Below are positions 1 to 7,462 of a stretch of DNA of 64,000 nt, piece by piece. Every line of letters begins with the position of its first letter. The stretch's first letter is position 1. Location of the stretch: positions 124,001 through 188,000 of the forward strand of contig JAMFSR010000026.1 in the NCBI GenBank assembly GCA_026225395.1, given 5' to 3'. The notes below the pieces were generated by a model. It ran no database searches. It was not told the DNA's origin and worked only from the letters and a program-made list of their open reading frames with translations. The stretch comes from Granulicella sapmiensis (GTDB lineage Bacteria; Acidobacteriota; Terriglobia; Terriglobales; Acidobacteriaceae). The translations under genes were made by a program, and so were the position numbers.

Positions 1-549
1 ATTAAGAGCGATAAGTGGATTCGGCGGCAGTCGGTAGAGAACAAGATGATTGAGCCCTTCTGCGAGAAGCAGGTGAAGGAAGGCGTGATTTCTTACGGGC
101 TTTCTTCTTATGGGTACGATCTGCGGGTTTCCGACGAGTTCAAGATTTTTACGAATGTGAACAGCGCGATCATCGATCCGAAGAACTTCGATGAGCGGTC
201 GTTTGTAACGGTGACGGCGCCGAGTATTATCGTTCCGCCGAATTCTTTCGCGCTGGCGCGGTCGGTGGAATACTTCCGGATTCCCCGCGATGTGCTGACG
301 ATCTGCGTGGGCAAGAGCACCTATGCGCGGTGTGGCATTATCGTGAACGTGACACCGTTTGAGCCGGAGTGGGAGGGTTTTGTGACGCTGGAGATTTCAA
401 ACACAACGCCACTGCCTGCCCGGATTTATGCCAATGAAGGTCTTTGTCAGATTTTGTTCTTCCAGAGCGACGAAGTGTGCGAAGTCAGCTACGGCGACCG
501 CAATGGAAAGTATCAACGGCAGCAGGGAATCGTGCTTCCAAAGCTCTAG
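1..549 (+). CDS. dcd: dCTP deaminase, 5' truncated by window edge
   Basis: Converts dCTP to dUTP and ammonia, feeding dTMP synthesis in the cytoplasm. The reading frame is already open at base 1 (IKSDKWIRR...), so the ORF-track start at 46 is internal and only the first residue or two lie outside the window. Visible family motifs are SSYGYDLR near the N-terminus, [10 protein letters not shown], and [15 protein letters not shown], which carries the catalytic glutamate of the dCTP deaminase/dUTPase trimer fold. Length (about 183 residues) matches the non-bifunctional Dcd family. No operon partner is visible downstream; a 123-base gap follows. Confidence 0.95.
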   Translation: MKSDKWIRRQSVENKMIEPFCEKQVKEGVISYGLSSYGYDLRVSDEFKIFTNVNSAIIDPKNFDERSFVTVTAPSIIVPPNSFALARSVEYFRIPRDVLTICVGKSTYARCGIIVNVTPFEPEWEGFVTLEISNTTPLPARIYANEGLCQILFFQSDEVCEVSYGDRNGKYQRQQGIVLPKL

Positions 550-672
550 TCCAATCGAAACCGGGTCCCGTATCGCTGAAACGATTGCACGCCTGCGTAC
601 TAGGTCCATGCGGGAGTCAATTCAAAATGTGTCGGTCAGGGGCCAGGCAAGCGGCCTGTCTGCGGAGTGTTG

Positions 673-1347
673 ATGAAAGTCGATGGCAGGGTGAGGGTTG
701 GTGTGGTCGCGGCCGATCCTTTGCGCCAATTGGGGCTGGTCACCATTCTGCAGGAGTCGGTGGGGCTGCAGGCAACGCCAATGGAGCTGGAGCAGGTGGC
801 CGCGGACAGAAAGCTCGCGGCGTTGCTGATCGATGTTCACTCCTGCGGACTAGCGCTGACGGACATCATTATGCGGCTGCGGGCAGAACGTGGCGATATG
901 AAGATCGTGGTGGTCGGCCAGTCGTTGGATCCCAACCTTATACAGGCCGTCATCGGCGCCGGGGCCAAAGGGTATTTGCTCGAAACCTCGGACGAGCGTG
1001 AGATCGCCATGGCGATGGACGTAGTGCTCGACGGCTCGGTGTGGGCGCCGAGAAAGATTCTGGCGCGGCTCATCGATGCCTCTGGGATAGGAGCGCCTGC
1101 CAGCTCGAACCCCGGTGAGGGGATTGCGGAGAGGATGACCCCGCGGGAGCAGGAGGTGCTGCTGCTGCTGATGGATGGAAGCTCGAACCGGCAGATCGCC
1201 AGGGCCATGGGGATTGATGAAGTAACGGTGAAAGCTCACCTGGGGCGCATGCTGCGCAAAACAGGATCGAGCAACAGGATTGAGCTCACCCTTCGCGCCA
1301 TGGAAGAGCAGGCGGCGAACTCCGACAACGAAACGGCGCCGGCGTAA
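673..1347 (+). CDS. NarL/FixJ-family response regulator (receiver + LuxR-type HTH)
   Basis: Predicted two-component transcription regulator. Residues 1-125 look like a receiver domain: an AAD acidic patch on the first strand, an Asp in LLIDVHS at the phospho-acceptor position, and the conserved Lys in GAKGYLLE. The C-terminus (ERMTPREQEVLLLLMDGSSNRQIA...VTVKAHLGRML) is a clear LuxR-type HTH. The ORF track starts at GTG 667. I prefer ATG 673 because GGAG at 664-667 then has a 5-base spacer. No histidine kinase is adjacent, so it is an orphan. It lies upstream of a lux-box-like dyad and the SYLF gene. Target and signal are unknown. Confidence 0.85.
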   Translation: MKVDGRVRVGVVAADPLRQLGLVTILQESVGLQATPMELEQVAADRKLAALLIDVHSCGLALTDIIMRLRAERGDMKIVVVGQSLDPNLIQAVIGAGAKGYLLETSDEREIAMAMDVVLDGSVWAPRKILARLIDASGIGAPASSNPGEGIAERMTPREQEVLLLLMDGSSNRQIARAMGIDEVTVKAHLGRMLRKTGSSNRIELTLRAMEEQAANSDNETAPA

Positions 1348-1485
1348 GAGTGGCGGGACGGCACGTTTTTATGAGCGATCGATATGTGTCGCTCCACGGT
1401 ACCCAAAGGTATACATCCCTCCGTACTCTTGCGGGTTGTCCGGGAGTGGGTCAAAGTGAAGAGGTATCACAGACCTGGGAGAAGC

Positions 1486-1530
1486 GGGGTTGCGAGTGGT
1501 GGCTGGAAACGGCGACTTCTTCGCAACCCC
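1486..1530 (+). terminator. Rho-independent terminator-like hairpin
   Basis: GGGGTTGCGA (1486-1495) pairs perfectly with TCGCAACCCC (1521-1530) around a 25-base loop. A run of six T follows at 1533-1538. It lies about 140 bases past the response regulator and before the SYLF promoter region. Confidence 0.6.
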
Positions 1531-1550
1531 CATTTTTTCTTGTGTCGCCT

Positions 1551-1570
1551 ACCTGTGCAACCTAACAGGT
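1551..1570. promoter_or_regulatory. lux-box-like dyad ACCTGT-N8-ACAGGT
   Basis: Perfect 6-base inverted arms with an 8-base spacer, 20 bases in total. This is the same arm sequence and spacing as the classical Vibrio fischeri lux box. It lies 69 bases upstream of the SYLF gene start and downstream of a LuxR-type-HTH response regulator. Function is inferred only; the NarL-type regulator next door is not a known lux-box binder. Confidence 0.4.
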
Positions 1571-1638
1571 ACGCCTTGTATCTGACTCTCTTGTAGCGGA
1601 TAGGTATGGACCGCGAATCAGATTTGAAAGGCAAGATC

Positions 1639-2331
1639 ATGAAGAAAATTACTGGAGTTTTTTGTGCCCTGGCGATGTCTGCTGGAATGCTTCCTGCACA
1701 CGCGCAGGACGCGAAGCTCGATGACCGGTTGAACTCTGCCGCGGCTGTGATCGACGAAGTGATGTCCGTCCCGGACAAAGGCATTCCTCAGTCAATTCTC
1801 GCCGGCGCTGCATGCGTTGTGGTCGTTCCCCACTACAAAAAGGGTGCTTTCGTGTTTGGCGCGCAATATGGCCAGGGCGTCGCGACCTGCCGCACACCGC
1901 ATGGTTGGTCTGCTCCCGTATTTGTTCGTCTTGAAGGCGGCAGCTTTGGCTGGCAGATTGGCGGACAATCGACTGACCTGATTCTCGTCGCCATGAATGA
2001 CCACGGTCTGCAGGACATGCTGAAAACCAAGTTCAAACTCGGCGCTGACGCTGCCGCTTCTGCCGGCCCGGTTGGCCGCAATGCACAGGCTTCAACCGAT
2101 GCCAGCCTCCACGCTGAGTTCCTGACGTACTCGCGCAGCCGCGGCTTGTTCGCCGGTCTTGACCTCGACGGTACTGTGCTTTCTCAGAACGCGGACGACA
2201 CCCGCACTGAGTACGGTGCTGATGTTCCCTTCGAAGGCGTGTTGCACGGCATGAAGCCAACGCCTGAGAACGCAAAACACTTCGTCCACACCGTTGCCCG
2301 CTACTTTGTGGTGTCTTCGGAAAACCACTAA
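1639..2331 (+). CDS. Secreted SYLF (Ysc84-like) lipid-binding domain protein
   Basis: Exported protein with a C-terminal SYLF/Ysc84-type domain, a family linked to phosphoinositide or lipid binding; its bacterial role is poorly known. The track start (1606) is extended. ATG 1639 (MKKITGVFCALAMSAG...AHAQ) gives a standard Sec signal peptide with cleavage after AHA and has AAAGGCAA upstream. Domain features include IPQSILAGAACVVVVP, GGSFGWQIGGQSTDLILV and SRGLFAGLDLDGTVL. It is monocistronic: a terminator follows at 2361-2388. The lux-box-like dyad upstream is a candidate control site. Length (230 residues) is normal for the family. Confidence 0.85.
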   Translation: MKKITGVFCALAMSAGMLPAHAQDAKLDDRLNSAAAVIDEVMSVPDKGIPQSILAGAACVVVVPHYKKGAFVFGAQYGQGVATCRTPHGWSAPVFVRLEGGSFGWQIGGQSTDLILVAMNDHGLQDMLKTKFKLGADAAASAGPVGRNAQASTDASLHAEFLTYSRSRGLFAGLDLDGTVLSQNADDTRTEYGADVPFEGVLHGMKPTPENAKHFVHTVARYFVVSSENH

Positions 2332-2360
2332 AACCAAACCGGCTTACATTGGCTGGTAGA

Positions 2361-2388
2361 CAGAAGGGCGGCTCAGGCCGCCCTTCTG
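2361..2388 (+). terminator. Rho-independent terminator after SYLF gene
   Basis: CAGAAGGGCGG (2361-2371) and CCGCCCTTCTG (2378-2388) form a perfect 11-bp stem with a 6-base loop, followed by CTCGTTT. Only 31 bases separate it from the next predicted start codon. Confidence 0.75.
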
Positions 2389-2419
2389 CTCGTTTAGAAA
2401 ACAGCGTTTTCGGGCCGGC

Positions 2420-3394
2420 TTGCGTACACTGAAGGTCTTGAACGATTTTGCACAGAGTTCGCCTGCGGCAGTGGAAGCCCGCGATGAGACGGCCAGGGAA
2501 GCGCTTGAGTATTGGGCGGTTCGGGGCCTGGTCGGGCTGGTCGGGGCGCTGCCACGGCCTGTGGCCCGCTCGGTGGGCGCAGTGATCGGCTGGGCCTGCT
2601 GGAACCTGCTGGGTGGGCTGCGCAAAACCGGTCTACGCAACCTGAAACTGGCATTCCGAGAGAAAACGGACGCCGAGCGCGAGGAAATCCTGCGCAAGCT
2701 TTATAAGACCCTTGGTTGGCAGATTGCGGAGTTCTGCAAGATGCGTGGGTACACGCTCGAAGAGGCGTCGCAGTTTGTACGGTATGAGGGACTGGAACAT
2801 TACCTGCGCGCCCGGGATAAGGGACGCGGCGTCCTGGTACTCACCGGCCATCTGGGTGCGTGGGAGCTTTCAAGCTTTTATCACTCGCTGCGTGGATATC
2901 CGATGTCCCTGGTGATTCGCCGCCTGGATAACGCGCGGGTGGACGCATTCGTGAATGGCATTCGCTGTCTGCATGGAAATCGCGTAATCCACAAGGACGA
3001 CTTCGCACGTGGCTTGCTTACGGCCATGCACAACGGCGAAACCGTCGGAATTTTGATGGATACCAACATGACCCCGCCGCAAGGTGTCTTTGTGCCGTTC
3101 TTTGGCGTGGAAGCATGTACCGCTTCTGGATTGGCGCGCGTCGCCGTGCGAACGGGGGCGGCGGTGCTGCCAGGATTTCTATTGTGGGAAGAAAGCGAGC
3201 AGCGCTATGTGCTGCGGTTTGGCGAGGAACTGGAGTTGGTCAAGACCGGCAACGCGCAGGCCGATATGCTGGCCAATACGGCGCTTTTTGCGGCAACGAC
3301 CGAGAGTTATATTCGACGATATCCGGAGCAGTGGCTGTGGGTGCATCGCCGCTGGAAGACGCGGCCTGAGGGTGAGGAGAAGATCTATCCATGA
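2420..3394 (+). CDS. LpxL/HtrB-type lipid A acyltransferase
   Basis: Predicted late acyltransferase adding a secondary acyl chain to lipid A on the inner face of the cytoplasmic membrane. It has the HX4E catalytic motif in [11 protein letters not shown], the MDTN block, and the C-terminal [13 protein letters not shown] signature of the LpxL/LpxM family. A hydrophobic N-terminal segment ([15 protein letters not shown]) fits membrane anchoring. The TTG at 2420 is weakly supported and sits only 31 bases after a terminator. GTG 2471 is an in-frame alternative that keeps the whole conserved domain. It overlaps lpxD by 4 bases (ATGA), so the two are translationally coupled. Confidence 0.85.
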   Translation: MRTLKVLNDFAQSSPAAVEARDETAREALEYWAVRGLVGLVGALPRPVARSVGAVIGWACWNLLGGLRKTGLRNLKLAFREKTDAEREEILRKLYKTLGWQIAEFCKMRGYTLEEASQFVRYEGLEHYLRARDKGRGVLVLTGHLGAWELSSFYHSLRGYPMSLVIRRLDNARVDAFVNGIRCLHGNRVIHKDDFARGLLTAMHNGETVGILMDTNMTPPQGVFVPFFGVEACTASGLARVAVRTGAAVLPGFLLWEESEQRYVLRFGEELELVKTGNAQADMLANTALFAATTESYIRRYPEQWLWVHRRWKTRPEGEEKIYP

Positions 3395-4323
3395 GTGCGC
3401 CTGGTATGTCGAAGACTGCTGCTGAGATTGCGAAGTTGCTGGGTGTTGAGACGGCGTCGAGAGCGGTGGTGACGCGCGTGTCCGGGATAGAGGTTGCCGG
3501 TGAAGATGCCGTGGTGTTTGCGGTGGATGCGGCTGCTGTGAAGGCAGCGCTGGCCTCGAAGGCTGGGTTGATTCTGACGCAGAGAGATGCGGAAACCAGT
3601 GATAGCCGTGTGTTGAAGGTGCGGGATCCGAAGTATGCGTTTGCGGTGTGCGCCGCCACGCTGGCCGTGCCGGAGGATGGGCCGCTGGTACATCCGAGTG
3701 CGAGTGTCGATGCCACCGCGAACGTGGGGGTTAACACACGGGTGGGAGCGGGCGCGGTGATTGAGACGAATGCTGTCGTAGGCGAAGGATGCAGCATTGG
3801 AAGCCGCGTGACGATTTGTGCAGGGGCTACGCTGGGGGATCGTGTGGTTGTGTTGCCGGGGGCCGTGCTGGGTTCGACGGGATTTGGCTATGTGCGCAAT
3901 CCGGAGACCGGAGAGTATCGGCTGTTTCCACAGCAGGGCAGCCTGGTCATTGAGGACGATGTCGAGATCGGCGCGAATACTACGATCGATCGCGGGGCGC
4001 TGGGTGAGACGCGGATTGGGCGGGGGACGAAGATCGATAACCAGGTTCATATCGGGCACAACTGCACGATTGGAAAGAATGTGGTGATCGCCGCGCAAGT
4101 GGGGATTTCGGGATCCTGCGTCGTTGGTGATGGCGTGGTGATGGCTGGGCAGGTGGGCTTGGGCGATCATGTAACGATTGGGCCGGGAGTCATTCTGGGT
4201 GGAGCATCAGGGGTGTTCCCGATGAAGCACCTTGAAGGACCGGGGCAGTTGTTTATGGGCGTGCCGGCGGAGCCGATCAAGGATTACTTGAAGAGTCTGG
4301 CTCGGGTTCGGCGTCTGAAGTAA
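3391..4323 (+). CDS. lpxD: UDP-3-O-acylglucosamine N-acyltransferase LpxD
   Basis: Third step of lipid A synthesis: transfers a 3-hydroxyacyl chain from acyl-ACP to the 2-amino group of UDP-3-O-acylglucosamine. The N-terminal domain (about residues 1-95) is followed by a left-handed beta-helix of hexapeptide repeats ([54 protein letters not shown]). The HIGHNC segment holds the catalytic histidine and the C-terminus is the usual helical tail. At 310 residues it is slightly shorter than E. coli LpxD (341). It starts inside the end of the acyltransferase gene (ATGA) and precedes the MobB-like gene by 12 bases, suggesting one operon. Confidence 0.93.
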   Translation: MSAPGMSKTAAEIAKLLGVETASRAVVTRVSGIEVAGEDAVVFAVDAAAVKAALASKAGLILTQRDAETSDSRVLKVRDPKYAFAVCAATLAVPEDGPLVHPSASVDATANVGVNTRVGAGAVIETNAVVGEGCSIGSRVTICAGATLGDRVVVLPGAVLGSTGFGYVRNPETGEYRLFPQQGSLVIEDDVEIGANTTIDRGALGETRIGRGTKIDNQVHIGHNCTIGKNVVIAAQVGISGSCVVGDGVVMAGQVGLGDHVTIGPGVILGGASGVFPMKHLEGPGQLFMGVPAEPIKDYLKSLARVRRLK

Positions 4324-4335
4324 TAGAGGTGTAAC

Positions 4336-4950
4336 TTGAGCATCGTCGTCGTTGGCGGCAACACGCGGAACATCGGGAAGACCAGCGTCGTTGTCGGACT
4401 GATTGCGGCGATGCCCGAAAAGCTGTGGATGGCGATCAAGATCACTCAGTTTGGACATGGCGTTTGCTCGGCGAACGGAGAGCCCTGCGACTGCGAGACT
4501 GCCGATCATACGATTGCGATCAGTGAAGAGCGCAGCCGCGACACCGGGACGGATTCTTCGCGTTATCTCGCGGCCGGCGCCGCAAAGTCATTCTGGGTGA
4601 GGACGCGGCAAGGGCAGTTGCATGAGGCGATGCCGCGCGTGCGCGAGCTGATCGCGAAGACCGAGAATGTCATCATCGAATCGAACAGCGTGCTGCGTTT
4701 TTTGCAACCGGATGTATCCGTAAGCGTGCTTGATTTTTCAACCGCCGACTTCAAGGCTTCGGCGCTGCGGTATCTGGATCGCGTGGATGCGATCGTGATG
4801 CCGGAGGGTTCGATATCCGTCGCGGGCAGCGGTGTCTCGCAGAGCCTGCTTGAAAAGAAGCGCAGGTTTGTGTCGCGGCCGCCGGCGTACTGCAGTGCGG
4901 AGCTGGTGGAGTTTGTGGAAGCCCGTTGCGCGGCTATGTTGACGAGGTAG
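4336..4950 (+). CDS. MobB/BioD-like P-loop NTPase of unknown role
   Basis: Small P-loop protein. The N-terminus VVVGGNTRNIGKTSVVVGL is a Walker A of the SIMIBI type seen in MobB-like proteins. A cysteine group CSANGEPCDCE follows at about residues 45-56 and could bind metal; NVIIESNSVL sits where MobB-like proteins carry a switch motif. It is not LpxK, whose P-loop and length differ. TTG 4336 has AGAGGTG upstream. It is 12 bases after lpxD and probably co-transcribed with it, so a lipid A link is possible but unproven. No molybdopterin genes are visible in the window. A strong hairpin follows. Confidence 0.7.
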   Translation: MSIVVVGGNTRNIGKTSVVVGLIAAMPEKLWMAIKITQFGHGVCSANGEPCDCETADHTIAISEERSRDTGTDSSRYLAAGAAKSFWVRTRQGQLHEAMPRVRELIAKTENVIIESNSVLRFLQPDVSVSVLDFSTADFKASALRYLDRVDAIVMPEGSISVAGSGVSQSLLEKKRRFVSRPPAYCSAELVEFVEARCAAMLTR

Positions 4951-4958
4951 GGGTGAAA

Positions 4959-5000
4959 ACGCAAGAAGGCGCACGGTAATTTCGGTGCGCCTTCTTGCGT
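4959..5000. terminator. Bidirectional terminator hairpin
   Basis: ACGCAAGAAGGCGCAC (4959-4974) and GTGCGCCTTCTTGCGT (4985-5000) form a perfect 16-bp stem with a 10-base loop. It lies between two converging genes (MobB-like plus, ferritin-like minus) and probably serves both. Confidence 0.8.
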
Positions 5001-5018
5001 CTTGAAGCCTCGCTAGGT

Positions 5019-6074
5019 TTATTTGAAGCCGTTCGGTCCTGCGTTCAAGCCGTTGGTGAAGAAGATTCCCTTCGCCGGGCTTACCGCTGCCGTTCCAGCC
5101 GTGTTGACCGCGCCACCGCCGGTGACGATGTTCAGTACTTGGGTGGTGTTGCGGGAGAACGCGATGGAGTTGGTGGCATCCGCATCGACGATCTTGGTTG
5201 AGGTGTACCCGGTCATGCCAGCCAACGTAACGGAAACCGGCAGCGGTCCGAAGTCGTCCGGGTTGGTGTCGTTGATCGGTGCGGTTGCACCCAGCAGGCC
5301 AGCTTTCGAAAGCGCAGCGCGCAGGTTGGATATGGAAACCGCGATGGCTCCGATTCCGGTTCCGGTGGGATCTATGCCGGTGATCGTCGTACGGACGAGG
5401 CCAGCGTGATACGCCTCGACGCCCAGGATGCCTGCTGCCGCACTCAGATTGCCCGAGATAGTGAGCAGCGATGCTGCGCCGTGATACGCCGTCACACCGA
5501 CATCCTCGAACACGTAAGCGCCGAGCAGGAAGGCCTGTGCGCTGGCGTAAGGCGAGAACGTGGGCTGCGATGGCGTCAGCGCGCCGCCGAGCATCTGCCA
5601 TGCGGTGGTGAGGTTGATCAGCGGCTGTGCGACTGCAGCCGAGCTCAGCGCACTCTGAAGGAAGAGAACATGCTTTCCTTCTTCGATGGCTGTTTCCACG
5701 GCATATGCGCCGATGGCCGTCTGGCCGCTGAAATTCACCATATTGGTTCCCGTCATCGAAACCGGACCGCCCGGTGTGCCGACAAAGGACGAGCTGGAAA
5801 TGGGGATACCGCCGGAAGGCGCACCGGCAGCGAGGGCCGCTGCGTTGGGAGCGTCGATGGTGCAACCGAACGCCGCGATGTAGTAGAAGTTGGCCTCGAG
5901 GTACTCGAGGTTGAGGGCGAAGTTGAGAATGTCAGCATCGTTATAGCTGGCTGCCATTGCGGGCTTTGCCGTGCCGAGTACGACGCCCGCAAGAGCAGCG
6001 CCTCCAAGAGTCAGCAGCTTGCGGCGGCTCTTGACGATGATGTCATCCAGAATTTGTGTCTCTAAAGTTGCCAT
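5019..6074 (-). CDS. Exported ferritin-like domain protein, paralogue A
   Basis: Predicted periplasmic ferritin-like four-helix protein. The N-terminus (KSRRKLLTLGGAALAGVVLG...AMA) is a TAT-type signal with twin arginine. The diiron ligand pattern is complete: E in LNLEYLEANFY, ExxH in EEGKHVLFL, E in YVFEDVGVTAYHGAA, and ExxH in GVEAYHAG. The C-terminal third (about 130 residues, rich in T/G/A) has no recognised motif. It follows paralogue B by 22 bases, so the pair is one unit. Substrate is unknown; this class is annotated only as ferritin-like or desiccation-associated in other bacteria. Confidence 0.85.
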   Translation of the reverse strand: MATLETQILDDIIVKSRRKLLTLGGAALAGVVLGTAKPAMAASYNDADILNFALNLEYLEANFYYIAAFGCTIDAPNAAALAAGAPSGGIPISSSSFVGTPGGPVSMTGTNMVNFSGQTAIGAYAVETAIEEGKHVLFLQSALSSAAVAQPLINLTTAWQMLGGALTPSQPTFSPYASAQAFLLGAYVFEDVGVTAYHGAASLLTISGNLSAAAGILGVEAYHAGLVRTTITGIDPTGTGIGAIAVSISNLRAALSKAGLLGATAPINDTNPDDFGPLPVSVTLAGMTGYTSTKIVDADATNSIAFSRNTTQVLNIVTGGGAVNTAGTAAVSPAKGIFFTNGLNAGPNGFK

Positions 6075-6096
6075 GGAAGTATCCGTCCTTTGCCGC

Positions 6097-7149
6097 TTAG
6101 GCTGTTGTGCTGGAGAAGATGCTGTTGGTGCCGTTGGGAAAGAAACCGCCCTTGGCGACGCCTACGGTCGGTGAACCGTACACGATGTGGTGGACCTGGT
6201 TGACGTTTCGGGCGAATCCGATCGCGTGAGCCGAGTCACAGGCAACAATCGCGCTTGCCGTCGTCGGGCTTTGCGGAACGTTCAACGCGACTTCAACCGA
6301 TCCGCTGGAACCGGCTACGCCCGTGTTGGCGGTCGTAGACGTGCCAGGCGCGCCTGAGTTGCCGACCGTAAGCGACGCGCGCAGCGCTTCAACCTGATTG
6401 GCGACGCCGAGGTACGGATACGCGGTGGAGGTTGGTGTGGTTGCGCCTGCGGCAATCGCACGAGAAGTGAGAGCCGTGCGGATGTAAGCAGCGTGGTAGG
6501 CTTCGACCGCGAGAATGCCCGCGGCGTAGTTGAGGTATCCCGAGGTAACGCCCGCCGCCGAAATCAACGGAGCAGCACCGGCATAGGCGGTGACACCTAC
6601 GTCTTCAAAGATGAAGGCTCCGACGAGGAAATAGTCGAAGCTGGAGAAGGGATTGAAGCCGGATACCGCAGGAGTGAGAGCGAGCGCCAGCGGACCGAAG
6701 AACGAGAGATCGATCGACGGCATCGGGACGGCGTTGGAGCTGAGCGCCGAGCGAAGGAACTGCACGTGCTCCTGCTCTTCGTTGGCGATTTCATTGATGA
6801 TCTGCTGCTGTGCCGTGCTCGTACCCGCGACCATCGCTGCACTGCCGACCGTAACCGAGCCCATAGTATAGGCGCCCGTGTAGCCCGTGGGTGCGGAGGT
6901 ATTCGCAGAGGTAAGGCCTTTTCCTGTAGCCGCATAGAGATAGAACTGCGCTTCAAGGTACTCGAGGTTGAGGGCGAAGTTGAGAATGTCCAGATCGGTG
7001 TAAGTGCCGGTTGGGGTGACTGTGGTTGTAGTGACGCCGTTGTCTGCGCACCCCGTCATAAGGCCTGCGGCGGCAACGCTTCCCGCGCCGGCGAGAAAGT
7101 TCCGCCGTGAGAGTGCCTTGTCGATAAATGGTTTGAGTCTGCTGTCCAC
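6097..7149 (-). CDS. Exported ferritin-like domain lipoprotein, paralogue B
   Basis: Tandem paralogue of the downstream gene, first in the minus-strand pair. The N-terminus has SRRNFLAG (twin-arginine) and then AAAGLMTGC, a lipobox, so it is likely a TAT-exported lipoprotein while its partner appears soluble. The ligand set is conserved: E in LNLEYLEAQFY, ExxH in EEQEHVQFL, E in FIFEDVGVTAYAG, ExxH in AVEAYHAAY. Length (350) nearly equals that of paralogue A (351). The C-termini are more divergent but share the FARNVNQVHHIV / FSRNTTQVLNIV stretch. Probably arose by tandem duplication. Confidence 0.85.
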   Translation of the reverse strand: MDSRLKPFIDKALSRRNFLAGAGSVAAAGLMTGCADNGVTTTTVTPTGTYTDLDILNFALNLEYLEAQFYLYAATGKGLTSANTSAPTGYTGAYTMGSVTVGSAAMVAGTSTAQQQIINEIANEEQEHVQFLRSALSSNAVPMPSIDLSFFGPLALALTPAVSGFNPFSSFDYFLVGAFIFEDVGVTAYAGAAPLISAAGVTSGYLNYAAGILAVEAYHAAYIRTALTSRAIAAGATTPTSTAYPYLGVANQVEALRASLTVGNSGAPGTSTTANTGVAGSSGSVEVALNVPQSPTTASAIVACDSAHAIGFARNVNQVHHIVYGSPTVGVAKGGFFPNGTNSIFSSTTA

Positions 7150-7462
7150 GTTGTGTCTCCTGGTGTGCGGGTTACTTTCGGACGTGCGGGATCGTTGGCT
7201 CCGAATAGGCAGAAGCCTCGTGCTGGCGATCTTGAAGAGTGGGGTCTAGGCGTGCTTAAACGTGCCGGGAGCCATTGCGCTTCCGCGTTCGAGAAAGCAG
7301 TAACGCGCTTTCCCTTACCTTGGAGATACGCGGATTCGCTTTAGTTGGATTGCCGACACAAGCAGAAAAATCAAATGAAGTGTGATGAACAAATGCCCCT
7401 CTCGCGCATCGCAAGAGGGGCATATTCGGTTGAAGCGATTCGATGGAATGTAGAACGGCGTA
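7150..7462. other. 313-base intergenic region upstream of ferritin pair
   Basis: No ORF with credible features. It should hold the minus-strand promoter of the ferritin-like pair, but I cannot point to a convincing -35/-10. A terminator for the upstream propeller gene lies at 7393-7423. Confidence 0.5.
7393..7423 (-). terminator. Hairpin terminator after beta-propeller gene
   Basis: ATGCCCCTCT (7393-7402) and AGAGGGGCAT (7414-7423) form a perfect 10-bp stem with an 11-base loop, 40 bases past the stop at 7463 on the minus strand. The T-tract is weak (TTGTT). Confidence 0.6.

Noticed and set aside
444-1001. 185-aa plus ORF overlapping dcd and the response regulator
   Set aside because: Crosses two real genes out of frame and has no domain pattern.
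4738-5865. 375-aa minus-strand ORF
   Set aside because: Arg/His-rich frame overlapping the true ferritin-like gene on the same strand in another frame.
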